A DNA stretch of 64,000 bases from Pseudanabaena sp. SR411 (GCF_002251945.1 NZ_NDHW01000084.1:21742-85741), one strand, 5' to 3'; positions 44,365 through 52,537 are shown, counted from the first letter of the stretch. Numbers and translations are program-made. Notes: generated by a model from the sequence alone, not told the origin.

Positions 44365-45705
44365 ATGGTTGTCAGTAAAGGAAAGAACCCGACAGCACAA
44401 GAAACTTTTATGCAAATGGCTCAAGCCGCAGGGCTAAGAGGTCGTTTGTTAGTTACTGTTGGTGTTTTGATACTAGTTAGACTTGGAATTTATTTGCCAT
44501 TACCAGGGGTTGATCGTCTCCGCTTTACGGAAATTGTCAGAAATAATGCGGTAGTTAATTTCTTGGATATTTTTTCTGGTGGTGGCTTGTCACTGCTCGG
44601 TATTTTTGCCCTTGGGATTCTGCCATTTATCAATGCCTCGATCATCATGCAATTGATGACTTCGGCGCTCCCTAGTTTAGAAAATCTTCAAAAAAATGAA
44701 GGTGAAGCTGGACGCAGAAAGATTTCCCAATACACGCGCTATGTCGCTTTTGTGTGGGGTGTGATCCAAAGTTGGGGACTTGGGGTTTGGGTGCAGAACT
44801 CAGGCGTACTTTCTGAAGCTACATCTAACTGGATCACAGTTGGTGACGGTCGCGTAATTATGTCTAGCTTTATCTTTCAAACGACAGTAGCTTTGGCGGC
44901 TGGATCGATGTTTGTGATGTGGGCTGGTGAACTAATTACCGAGAAAGGCGTTGGTAATGGTGCATCTTTACTGATTTTTATTAGTATTGTCGCCAATTTG
45001 CCATCTTCTTTGGGAGATACGATCGCTTTAGCTCAGAAAGACAGTTCGCGAGTTGGTGGCGTAATCTTGCTGCTGTTTATTTTCTTGGTCATGATCATTG
45101 GCATTGTGTTTGTGCAGGAAGGAACGCGGCGGATTCCCATTATTTCGGCACGCAGACAAGTGGGGCGCAAGCTTTATCGCGAGCAAGCTTCTTACTTGCC
45201 ATTACGCTTAAATCAGGGCGGTGTGATGCCAATTATTTTTGCTTCATCGGTGATGATTTTGCCAGCCTATCTCAGCCAAAGCATTAATAATGAGGTGTTT
45301 GTGGCGATCGCGACTTGGATTTCTCCTAGTGGCGCTGGTCACATTCCTGTGTATATGTTGCTAATTCTAGGATTTAGCTTCTTTTACTCGACCTTAGTTC
45401 TTAATCCTGTGGAATTATCACAGAACCTCAAGAAGATGGGTAGCAGTATTCCCACCGTGCGCCCTGGGACGGCAACTTCGGATTATATCAGCCGTATTTT
45501 GAATCGATTGACTTTGCTTGGTTCAATTTTCTTGTGCGGTATTGCGATTATTCCTAGTGCTTTAGAAAAAGCTACTGGTGTATCAACCTTTAGTGGCATC
45601 GGTGCAACTTCTTTACTGATCTTGGTTGGTGTGGCGATCGAAACCTCGAAGCAAATTCAAACCTATGTGATTTCTCAACGTTATGAAGGCATGGTGAAAC
45701 AGTAA
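44365..45705 (+). CDS. secY: Preprotein translocase subunit SecY
   Basis: 446 residues, ten membrane helices. SecY is the channel of the general secretion pathway in plasma and thylakoid membranes. Seen: RLGIYLPLPGVDR, FSGGGLSLLGIFALGILPFINASIIMQL (read in parts), GEAGRRKISQYTRY, EKGVGNGASLLIF, and the cytosolic loop RRQVGRKLYREQASYLPL. Its stop overlaps the adk start by one base. Confidence 0.98.
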   Translation: MVVSKGKNPTAQETFMQMAQAAGLRGRLLVTVGVLILVRLGIYLPLPGVDRLRFTEIVRNNAVVNFLDIFSGGGLSLLGIFALGILPFINASIIMQLMTSALPSLENLQKNEGEAGRRKISQYTRYVAFVWGVIQSWGLGVWVQNSGVLSEATSNWITVGDGRVIMSSFIFQTTVALAAGSMFVMWAGELITEKGVGNGASLLIFISIVANLPSSLGDTIALAQKDSSRVGGVILLLFIFLVMIIGIVFVQEGTRRIPIISARRQVGRKLYREQASYLPLRLNQGGVMPIIFASSVMILPAYLSQSINNEVFVAIATWISPSGAGHIPVYMLLILGFSFFYSTLVLNPVELSQNLKKMGSSIPTVRPGTATSDYISRILNRLTLLGSIFLCGIAIIPSALEKATGVSTFSGIGATSLLILVGVAIETSKQIQTYVISQRYEGMVKQ

Positions 45706-46262
45706 TGCCTAGAGTGATTTTGATGGGTCCACCTGGAGCGGGTAAGGGTACACAGGGCGAAATTTTGGCTGAAGCTTGGCAAGTGCCAAAAATTGCACCT
45801 GGCGATATTTTTCGCGCTGAAATCAAGCAAGGGACTGAGCTAGGACTGAAAGTTAAGTCTTTTAGTGATTCTGGGCGACTTGTGCCTGATGAGGTTGTAA
45901 TTGAGGTGATTGAGTCACGCTTGAGACAGCCTGATACTCAAGTTGGTTGGATTCTTGATGGCTTTCCGCGCACAGTAGCCCAAGCTAAGGCTCTTGATGC
46001 GCTATTAGCGGAGATTAACCAACCCTATGATGCGGTGGTCAATCTGGATGTGCCAGATCAGTTTTTAGTCGATCGCTTGTTAGCAAGGGCGATCGATCAA
46101 GGACGTGCTGATGATAATGAGGAAGTCATCAAAAATCGATTGGAAGAGTACAATGCCAAAACTCGACCTTTGCTAGAATTTTATGGAAATCATGTTACTC
46201 AAATTGATGGCACACCGTCGATGCCAGAAGTAACTGAGACAATCAAAAAATTCTTTGCATAG
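45705..46262 (+). CDS. adk: Adenylate kinase
   Basis: 185 residues. Converts AMP + ATP to 2 ADP. P-loop GPPGAGKGTQGE, DGFPRTVAQAKAL, and a short lid (RAIDQGRADDNEEVIKNRLEEY), i.e. the short-form enzyme without the Zn lid. Starts at the TAATG overlap with secY. Confidence 0.97.
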   Translation: MPRVILMGPPGAGKGTQGEILAEAWQVPKIAPGDIFRAEIKQGTELGLKVKSFSDSGRLVPDEVVIEVIESRLRQPDTQVGWILDGFPRTVAQAKALDALLAEINQPYDAVVNLDVPDQFLVDRLLARAIDQGRADDNEEVIKNRLEEYNAKTRPLLEFYGNHVTQIDGTPSMPEVTETIKKFFA

Positions 46263-46375
46263 ATGCGGTGATATTTGATCAAGTGATGCTTCACCAAATA
46301 TCTATCCTATGTTGCAAGTGCTTTGCGCTCACAACAAATACATAAAGAACTAATACTAAATTTGGGAGAGTTTGT

Positions 46376-46615
46376 TTGTCAAAAGAAGATTCTATTGAAA
46401 TGGAAGGGACGGTAACTGAGTCTCTTCCTAACGCTATGTTTCGGGTTGCGCTCGATAATGGCTTTAATGTACTTGCTCACATTTCGGGTAAGATTCGTCG
46501 GAACTATATCAAGATTTTGCCAGGCGATCGCGTTAAGGTGGAGCTAACGCCCTATGACCTTACTAAAGGACGCATTACCTACCGTCTCAAAAATCAAGGC
46601 GGCGGCAAGAAATAA
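46376..46615 (+). CDS. infA: Translation initiation factor IF-1 (TTG start)
   Basis: 79 residues, OB fold. IF-1 binds the ribosomal A site during initiation. [19 protein letters not shown] and [20 protein letters not shown] are diagnostic. The only suitable start is TTG at 46376, with GGGAGAG about six bases upstream; no in-frame ATG or GTG precedes conserved sequence. The non-AUG start is unusual for a core factor. The cluster ends here: rpmJ and rpsM do not follow. Confidence 0.95.
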   Translation: MSKEDSIEMEGTVTESLPNAMFRVALDNGFNVLAHISGKIRRNYIKILPGDRVKVELTPYDLTKGRITYRLKNQGGGKK

Positions 46616-46618
46616 AAC

Positions 46619-46657
46619 AAACCAAAGAGGCAACTTTACTAAGTAAAGTTGCCTCTT
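46619..46657. terminator. infA terminator
   Basis: AAACCAAAGAGGCAACTTTAC-TAA-complement, perfect arms with three-base loop, followed by TTTT. Confidence 0.85.
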
Positions 46658-46716
46658 TGGTTTTAGATATGAACTTGCGATCGCGCTTATTATGCTTCTT
46701 GCTAGTAATGGGAAAG

Positions 46717-46768
46717 ATTAGCGATCGCCATATCAGACAATTGTCTAACTAAACCTGCTTTTAGAGCT
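46717..46768. repeat. Direct repeat flanking a small-gene cassette, left copy
   Basis: 52 bases from ATTAGCGATC to GCTTTTAGAGCT match 47229-47280 in 40 of 52 positions without gaps. Between the copies are the two small genes at 46887-47220. Confidence 0.65.
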
Positions 46769-46886
46769 TTGTGTCAGAGCTTTTAAAGAACCCACTATAA
46801 TCTTAATAAGATTTCAGGAAGTCGTCATGATTGTTGAAACTAGAAACAAATGTAAGAATTTCTCAAACACTTGAAGAATAAATGTC

Positions 46887-47117
46887 ATGCGTAAACAGAT
46901 TACTGAATACACATCGCCTCTAGATGCTTTAGTAGCTTTGGCTAAGCAGCTATACAGTTATGAGATTAAATATCAAACTGATTCAGCCGACTTTTTTGTA
47001 AAGTATCAGCAAGGCAAAACGGATGATGATGAAGATACGTTTGATTGGGCGAGTAATTACCGACATTATCTAGCTTTACGGCAAGAATTAGAGAGTAAGT
47101 TAAGAAATGTCGCGTAA
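46887..47117 (+). CDS. Small antitoxin-like protein
   Basis: 76 residues, acidic. The pattern YTSPLDALVALAKQLYSYE...SADFFVKYQQGKTDDDEDTFDWASNYRHYLALRQELE (read in parts) resembles small cyanobacterial antitoxin-type proteins paired with TumE-like toxins; I recall this resemblance but cannot confirm it. No TumE-like toxin is seen, so it may be an orphan or its partner is the 37-residue frame that overlaps its end by 11 bases. Confidence 0.5.
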   Translation: MRKQITEYTSPLDALVALAKQLYSYEIKYQTDSADFFVKYQQGKTDDDEDTFDWASNYRHYLALRQELESKLRNVA

Positions 47118-47220
47118 TAGTTTTAGGGATTATCTCGATCGCGTAATTTCTTGCGATCAGCCAAGTTTAGCTATGGTTATTCAAGATGCGAACGCTTTTC
47201 TTGAGGAAGTTGAAAGTTAA
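47107..47220 (+). CDS. Possible 37-residue protein
   Basis: Starts ATG inside the end of the preceding gene (11-base overlap) and reads MSRNSFRDYLDRVISCDQPS, ending in FLEEVES. Overlap suggests translational coupling. Too short for family assignment. It may be a remnant of a longer toxin gene. Confidence 0.35.
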   Translation: MSRNSFRDYLDRVISCDQPSLAMVIQDANAFLEEVES

Positions 47221-47228
47221 TGATATAA

Positions 47229-47280
47229 ATTAGCGATCACCACATCAAATGATCGCATAACTACATCTGCTTTTAAGGCT
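47229..47280. repeat. Direct repeat flanking a small-gene cassette, right copy
   Basis: Partner of 46717-46768. Its last two bases overlap the PIN-toxin stop codon (47279-47281), so the repeat may derive from the 3' flank of a vapC-type gene. Confidence 0.65.
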
Positions 47281-47680
47281 ACCAAATTATTTGAATGTTT
47301 GATAAGTTTCTGATTTTATGGTCTTTTGTAACTAGAGGCAGACCTAGGTATAGAGAGGTTGCCGCAATAATGCGATCGCCCATTTCTGGAACAATCTCAC
47401 GCGGGATTTGGGTAAAAGCTTTGGCTACTGGGGTATCTAGTGGAACAACAACTAATTTTACAAGTGGAGCGTCTATGAGTTGTAAAAGTTGCTCTAGCGA
47501 ACTTGTGGGAATCCGATTTTTCTCAACTAAATAATTTATTTCCACAAGAGAAATTGCAGATATAAAAATTGATTCGCCATTGTTTAAGGCATTATCAAGG
47601 GAACTTACTGCATTTGATGATAATTTTTCTGGACTTCGCAGATACCAAATAATTGTGTGGGTGTCAGCTACAACGCTCAT
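47279..47680 (-). CDS. PIN-domain toxin, VapC-like
   Basis: 133 residues. VapC toxins are Mg-dependent RNases that cut tRNA or rRNA. PIN acidic residues are seen: Asp6 (VADTHTIIWYL), Glu47 (SLVEINYL), Asp102 (EMGDRIIAATSL) and Asp120 (VTKDHKI). Its start overlaps the upstream antitoxin stop by four bases (ATGA), the classical toxin-antitoxin arrangement with the antitoxin first. Confidence 0.92.
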   Translation of the reverse strand: MSVVADTHTIIWYLRSPEKLSSNAVSSLDNALNNGESIFISAISLVEINYLVEKNRIPTSSLEQLLQLIDAPLVKLVVVPLDTPVAKAFTQIPREIVPEMGDRIIAATSLYLGLPLVTKDHKIRNLSNIQIIW

Positions 47681-47916
47681 AGTTCAATATCCTTGGGGAA
47701 GTTTGTCCACATTTCTTTTCTAGTTTCGGCAAGTTCTTCTTCGGTGAGGTTAATATCTGCATTTGCCCATAAGCCTTTGATGCTTTTGCTTGGGGCTTTA
47801 GGAGTTGTTTTGGCTTGCAAAAATTCGGCAAATTCTAATAGTGCTTGCTGTTTTTCGATTGGTAAGGTTTTGATGACTGCGATTAATGTTTCTTCGATTT
47901 TAGGTAATGTTTGCAT
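47677..47916 (-). CDS. VapB-like antitoxin, DUF2281
   Basis: 79 residues. N-terminal helix pair ETLIAVIKTLPIEKQQALLEFAEFLQAK, a DUF2281-type segment, then an acidic tail with GLWANADINLTEEELAETRKEMW, which likely wraps the PIN toxin. Four-base overlap with the toxin gene. Confidence 0.87.
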   Translation of the reverse strand: MQTLPKIEETLIAVIKTLPIEKQQALLEFAEFLQAKTTPKAPSKSIKGLWANADINLTEEELAETRKEMWTNFPKDIEL

Positions 47917-47963
47917 GATTTTGACTCCGTTTAATTGTTAGATGATTAGAAAAATAATTTTCT

Positions 47964-50900
47964 TCACTCTCTTTTCTTAACCCGTTTTTTCTTCTCAACT
48001 TTGATCAGTGGCGCACTTAGAGCTTCATAGAGGCTAAATAAATATTCGATGCGGTTTAGTTCGCTAACAAAGGGCTGGGGACGATAGCAAAGGTCTACGG
48101 CTTTGTCTAGGGCTTGATGGGCTTTTACCAAGTCGGGCGGCATGGTGAGGGGATCGTAAAGATCAGCGAGGCTGGATTTGACCTCCCCCTGCCCCTCCTT
48201 GAAAGAAGGGGAGTTAGACTCCTTTTCTTCTTGTCCCTCTTCTTCAATCTTCTCTTGTTCCCCTCCTTGAAAGGAGGGGCTAGGGGAGGTTCTTACTTTC
48301 TCTCCTTGAAAGGATGGGCTAGGGGAGGTATATTTCTCGCGTACCGCCAAAACCACTCGCGCCGCATCTTCAACTTTTTGCTTTTGTTTGTCGCTGATGT
48401 TTTCAGGGAATGGGTAGTTGTTGTAAACGATTGTATTAGAATAGCGAAAATCACTTTTTAATCTTCCATAAACATACCTAACCCAAGTCATGTGCATTTC
48501 TGAAGTGAGGACACCAAAGAGATACAAGCTAGAATCAGCAATAAAAGAGCAAAGATTGCTTGGAACTATATTGTTATCAATAAATCCAAAAGGTACATAC
48601 TTTCTATTCTCAGATGAAACTAATGGAACAATAATTGCAGAATCGGGATTATGCTTATCTCTGAAAGTTGTAGGATAGTCAGCTAAAAAACGAGCTTGCT
48701 TATCAGGACTTGCCAATCGTATTTGTCTCACATTTTCTATCCTTTTCATTACCAAAGACATTTTCTTTAATTCCTGCGGATGGGCATCAACTAGCCAAAG
48801 ACACCATCTACTTTTCCCATTTATAAACTCATCTGAACCAATAAATTGCTTAAAATATTTAGCTGATAAAGGCTCTACTTTAATAAATTGCTCTTTCTCT
48901 TGATCGTTAAAAATCAAGTTTCCACCATCTATAGCCTTATTTCCAGCTAACATTGAGGGTACATTACAAATTGGCTTAGTTCTTTTAAGAATTACTAAAT
49001 CATTCCCCTCAGCCAAATACGGATTAATGTTTCTAACTTTTCTCTCTGTTGGCTCACCCTTGATATCTGCATAATCAAAAACCCTTTTATTTTCAATATC
49101 CTGCAACCCAAAGCCAATAATCACACAATGCACAGCCGCATTACCTTTTGCCTCATTACTCCAACTAAAAGTCCGATGAGCAAAATGGATTTTAATCTTA
49201 TATCTGTTGTAAAGCTCTTGCCAGAGAATCCCGACTTGTTCACCTTGCGAAATAGAACTTGTACTAACAAAAGCGCATTTGACCTCCCCTAACCCCTCCT
49301 TGAAAGGAGGGGAACAAGAGTTTAGATATTGAGCGGCTTTCAAGTACCAAGCACAAACATAGTCCAATACACCAGCCCCATTCACCCCAGCAAAAATTAT
49401 CTCCATATCCGACTTCAGCTTAGCGCTTTGCAAATGCTTACCGACAAAAGGCGGATTCCCTAAAATATAGTCAAAGACCACCCCCTGCCCCTCCTTGGAA
49501 GGAGGGGAGAAAGACTCCATCTTCTCTTGTTCCCCTCCTTCCAAGGATGGGCTAGGGGAGGTTCTTACCCGCTCTCCTTTCAAGGAGTCACTAGAAGAGC
49601 TTCTTAAATTCTCCCTAATATCCTCCAACACCCCCTCTAAATTCTCAAAAATCAAATTATTGGCATAACGCAACACTGTAATTCCCACACTCCATAAAAA
49701 CTCATCCCTAACCGCATCATATTCCCTACCCTCCTGCGTAAAATGCTGACCACCATCCAACTCGATCGCTAAATTAGCACTCGGACAAAAGAAATCCAAA
49801 ATGTAATTACCAATTGAATGCTGTCTCCTAAACTTAAACCCATCCAACTGCTTACCCTGCAAAGCTTTCCACAAAGTCACCTCCGCAGGAGTCGCATTAT
49901 TCCTCAACTCTCGCCGAAAATCTTTCTTACTAGCTAGATTACTAATCACCTTATAAGGAACTTGCTCTATTAATTCTTGTCCCCATCCTAACTCTTGTCC
50001 CCCTCCTTGAAAGGAGGGGCTAGGGGAGGTTCTTAATCTTTCGCCTAAGGAAAAGCTAGAAGAGGTTTTAGATACTCTCGGAACCACCCCTAACCCCTCC
50101 TTAGAAGGAGGGGAACAAGATCGCCAATCAATCCGCAACGAATTACCATGCACAATCTTCGCCGCCTTCTTCAAAGGCAACCGCACAAAATACTGCCCAA
50201 ACTCATTACTCACCTTCACATTCATCTGATGATCGATCAACCACATCGCCACCTCAGCCACCCGCACCGCAAACTCATCGTATTCAATCCCCGCAAACTG
50301 ATCTACATCTACCTGAATAATTGAGCTAACATCCGTCACCAACTGCCCACCCTTATTCAACTCCAACAAAATCAAAATCTCTAAATCCCGCAACTCTCGA
50401 TAAGTGATAATCAAAAAATTACCGCAACCACAGGCAGGATCGAGAAAATGGAGATTCGCAATTTTCTGATGTAACTCGTTTAACCTGTTGCGATTGCCCT
50501 TTACTTTCTCAAATTCAGTATAAAGATCATCCAAAAAAAGCGGCTTAATCAACTTTTGAATATTTTTCTCAGAAGTATAGTGCGCTCCTAAATTCCGCCG
50601 TTCCGTCTGATTCATCACCACTTGAAACATCGAACCAAAAATCGCAGGCGAAATCTTACCCCAATCAAACGCACAAGCCTCTAGCAACATCTCGCGCATA
50701 TCACGATCAAACGCCGCAGGTTGCACAGTCTCCTCAAATAACTTCCCATTCACATAGGGAAACTGTGCCAAATTCTCATCTAAATTCTTTAAACGGCGCT
50801 CATTTGGCGTATTCAAAACATGGAAAATCGAAGCAATGTGCATCGCCAAATCACTACCATCTTCCTTCGTATGCAGATCGATATATTCCCAAAAAATCCC

Positions 50901-51506
50901 CTTGTTAAAAATCCCCGTATCATCGGCAAACATACAAAACAACAGCCTGACTAGATACACCTCTAAGTCATGCCCCGTATAGCCAATCTCCTTGAGGCGA
51001 TCATGTAGTTTCCCCATCAACTCCGCCGCCGCGATATTGACAGGATCTTCATCCTTATAAACCCGTTTCTCATATCCCGCCATAAAGCCGAATAGATGTA
51101 CATGGTTGACAAAATCCTTTAGCTCAAACTCATGATTAACATCCGTATCTAAATCATAGAGCCTGAATTTCTGGAAATCCGACACCAAAATATACTTGGG
51201 TAACTCATGCTCCTTTAAATTTGGGAAATAATCTTTAGCCTGTTGTGTCGCCTTGTCTAAGTCCTTGCCCCTAGACTTATGCTCTACCAAAATCGTCCCC
51301 TTCCACAGCAAATCAATAAAACCTTGTTTGTTATCCGCCTTTTTAATAGGCAACTCAAAACTTCCCACCCGCCGCCGTGAAATGCCAAACACATTAAAAA
51401 ATTCGTTCCAGAAAGATTGAGATTCTGACTTCTCTGAAGTCTCATTTTCCCATTCCTTAGAAAAGGCGATCGCCCGTTGCTTAATCTCATTCCAACTTAA
51501 AGGCAT
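47964..51506 (-). CDS. MmeI-like (type IIL) restriction-methylation enzyme with in-frame insertions
   Basis: 1180 residues, about 200-250 longer than usual. N-terminal PD-(D/E)xK nuclease: Asp65 (GFIDLLWKG) and Glu75-His-Lys77; helical spacer; N6-adenine methylase with motif I LDPACGCGNFL (Asp356) and motif IV NPPF (684-687); then target recognition and a conserved C-terminus (LADLYDPLTMPPDLVKAH). Motifs I and IV are 328 residues apart because a DUF559 nuclease-like domain (about 526-632, LDFF...IELDGGQH) and short repeats encoding SPSPSFQGG or PPSKEGLG are inserted in frame. Further repeat insertions are at 49281-49320 and 48183-48330. One protein both cuts and methylates; no separate specificity gene is nearby. 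Activity of this copy is uncertain. Confidence 0.88.
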   Translation of the reverse strand: MPLSWNEIKQRAIAFSKEWENETSEKSESQSFWNEFFNVFGISRRRVGSFELPIKKADNKQGFIDLLWKGTILVEHKSRGKDLDKATQQAKDYFPNLKEHELPKYILVSDFQKFRLYDLDTDVNHEFELKDFVNHVHLFGFMAGYEKRVYKDEDPVNIAAAELMGKLHDRLKEIGYTGHDLEVYLVRLLFCMFADDTGIFNKGIFWEYIDLHTKEDGSDLAMHIASIFHVLNTPNERRLKNLDENLAQFPYVNGKLFEETVQPAAFDRDMREMLLEACAFDWGKISPAIFGSMFQVVMNQTERRNLGAHYTSEKNIQKLIKPLFLDDLYTEFEKVKGNRNRLNELHQKIANLHFLDPACGCGNFLIITYRELRDLEILILLELNKGGQLVTDVSSIIQVDVDQFAGIEYDEFAVRVAEVAMWLIDHQMNVKVSNEFGQYFVRLPLKKAAKIVHGNSLRIDWRSCSPPSKEGLGVVPRVSKTSSSFSLGERLRTSPSPSFQGGGQELGWGQELIEQVPYKVISNLASKKDFRRELRNNATPAEVTLWKALQGKQLDGFKFRRQHSIGNYILDFFCPSANLAIELDGGQHFTQEGREYDAVRDEFLWSVGITVLRYANNLIFENLEGVLEDIRENLRSSSSDSLKGERVRTSPSPSLEGGEQEKMESFSPPSKEGQGVVFDYILGNPPFVGKHLQSAKLKSDMEIIFAGVNGAGVLDYVCAWYLKAAQYLNSCSPPFKEGLGEVKCAFVSTSSISQGEQVGILWQELYNRYKIKIHFAHRTFSWSNEAKGNAAVHCVIIGFGLQDIENKRVFDYADIKGEPTERKVRNINPYLAEGNDLVILKRTKPICNVPSMLAGNKAIDGGNLIFNDQEKEQFIKVEPLSAKYFKQFIGSDEFINGKSRWCLWLVDAHPQELKKMSLVMKRIENVRQIRLASPDKQARFLADYPTTFRDKHNPDSAIIVPLVSSENRKYVPFGFIDNNIVPSNLCSFIADSSLYLFGVLTSEMHMTWVRYVYGRLKSDFRYSNTIVYNNYPFPENISDKQKQKVEDAARVVLAVREKYTSPSPSFQGEKVRTSPSPSFQGGEQEKIEEEGQEEKESNSPSFKEGQGEVKSSLADLYDPLTMPPDLVKAHQALDKAVDLCYRPQPFVSELNRIEYLFSLYEALSAPLIKVEKKKRVKKRE
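48183..48330. repeat. Cluster of three in-frame palindromic units near the 3' end of the R-M gene
   Basis: Units near 48183-48213, 48253-48296 and 48299-48330, with CCCCTCCTTGAAAGGAGGGG and CTAGGGGAGGT as the fullest form. Translated on the minus strand they give TSPSPSFQG and NSPSFKEGQGEV. Confidence 0.8.
49281..49320. repeat. Single in-frame palindromic unit
   Basis: ACCTCCCCTAACCCCTCC followed by TTGAAAGGAGGGGAAC; minus-strand translation SCSPPFKEGLGEV interrupts an otherwise conserved stretch of the methylase. Confidence 0.8.
49478..49606. repeat. Three palindromic units on the 3' side of the DUF559 insertion
   Basis: Units near 49478-49510, 49524-49570 and 49570-49606. Order and sequence parallel the cluster at 49992-50120, so the DUF559 segment between them is bounded by direct repeats. 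Confidence 0.8.
49992..50120. repeat. Three palindromic units on the 5' side of the DUF559 insertion
   Basis: Units near 49992-50035, 50036-50071 and 50083-50120. The segment CTAGGGGAGGTTCTTA followed by a degenerate AAGG-loop unit ending in AGAAGAG recurs at 49552-49600. Confidence 0.8.
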
Positions 51507-51674
51507 ATGGACAAATGTTAAGGCTTAATTTTAGGTAATATTTATACTAGCATTTGTTTTCTAAAACTACCTATAATTAACTTGAGGAGAGGAAACAATA
51601 GGAAAAAGGCGATCGCCTACGTTCTTTAATCTAAGAGTAAAAAAACAAGAATTTGAAAAACATAGGAAACTACG

Positions 51675-52373
51675 ATGATTGCCACACCACTCAGTAAACC
51701 TACTAACTTAACTTCCACTGCGATCGCTGAGCAAGTTAGACCACTTGCCGAAAATCGCGTGATCTTGAATAACATTAGCTGGGATACATTTGAACGATTA
51801 CTTGCTGATATTGGCGATCGCCGTAAAACCTTATTTCATTACATCAACGGTACTTTAGAAATTATGTCACCGCTCTCGCTCCATGAAGGTAGTAATCGGT
51901 TTATTGATGATTTAATTCGAGCATTTTCTGATGAATTAGAAATTGATTTGCGAAAGCTTGGCTCTTTACTGATGAAGATTCCCGATCTAAAGCTAGGAGC
52001 AGAGCCAGATTCTTGTTACTACATCCAAAATGAGCCAATAATTCGTGGTAAAGAAGTAATTATTGTAGGACAAGATCCAGCACCCGACTTGGTTCTAGAA
52101 GTGGATATTACCAATCCAAGCGATCGCCGTTTACCAATTTATGCTTTGCTAGCTGTGCCTGAAGTCTGGCGCTATGATGGCTATAGTTTAGAATTTCTTG
52201 CCTTAGACAATGGAGCATATCAGCCAATAGAAAAGAGTTTATCTTTTCCTGATTTGCCAGCCGCGATAATTGTGGAATATGTGCAGAAGCGTCTAACTTT
52301 AGGAGAAAGTGGAACCTTAAGGGAATTTCGTAAATGGGTAAGAGAAAATGTTGTGCGGGATGAGGTGATTTAG
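51675..52373 (+). CDS. Uma2 family (DUF820) protein
   Basis: 232 residues. Uma2 proteins have a PD-(D/E)xK nuclease-like fold and are hugely expanded in cyanobacteria; activity and targets are unproven. Seen: ISWDTFERLLADIGDRRKT, INGTLEIMSPLSLHE, PDLVLEVDITNPSDRRLPIYALLAVPEVWRYDG (read in parts), in which the Asp and Glu residues match the nuclease core. 168 bases divergent from the R-M gene. Confidence 0.88.
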   Translation: MIATPLSKPTNLTSTAIAEQVRPLAENRVILNNISWDTFERLLADIGDRRKTLFHYINGTLEIMSPLSLHEGSNRFIDDLIRAFSDELEIDLRKLGSLLMKIPDLKLGAEPDSCYYIQNEPIIRGKEVIIVGQDPAPDLVLEVDITNPSDRRLPIYALLAVPEVWRYDGYSLEFLALDNGAYQPIEKSLSFPDLPAAIIVEYVQKRLTLGESGTLREFRKWVRENVVRDEVI

Positions 52374-52390
52374 GTAATTTCACATGAGAC

Positions 52391-52500
52391 AAACCCAGTT
52401 ATACCAAAGCACAAAATGGCGTAGCCATTTTGTGCTTTGGTATAACTGGGTTTGGTTTTTAAATCCCAAAAGTGTTGCCATACTTTCGGGAATAGGTATT
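52391..52500. repeat. Two-hairpin composite repeat, copy D, with a 63-base perfect palindrome
   Basis: Hairpin 1 (52391-52453) has perfect 30-bp arms AAACCCAGTTATACCAAAGC to ATGGC with loop GTA. The linker CTGGGTTTGGTTTTT matches copy C at 26703; hairpin 2 (about 52464-52490, CCCAAAAGT...ACTTTCGGG) is imperfect; the element ends AATAGGTATT. Confidence 0.7.
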
Positions 52501-52537
52501 AACTATTGGTGGGCGCGAAGCGCCCACCAATAGTTAA
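52499..52537. terminator. Palindrome at the GGCT 3' end
   Basis: Perfect 18-bp arms TTAACTATTGGTGGGCGC and complement, loop GAA. The stop codon of the minus-strand gene (52534-52536) lies in the right arm. Confidence 0.8.

Noticed and set aside
48183-50120. GC palindromes in the R-M gene as CRISPR or IS ends
   Set aside because: Irregular spacing, no target duplications seen, no transposase; all are in frame within one gene.
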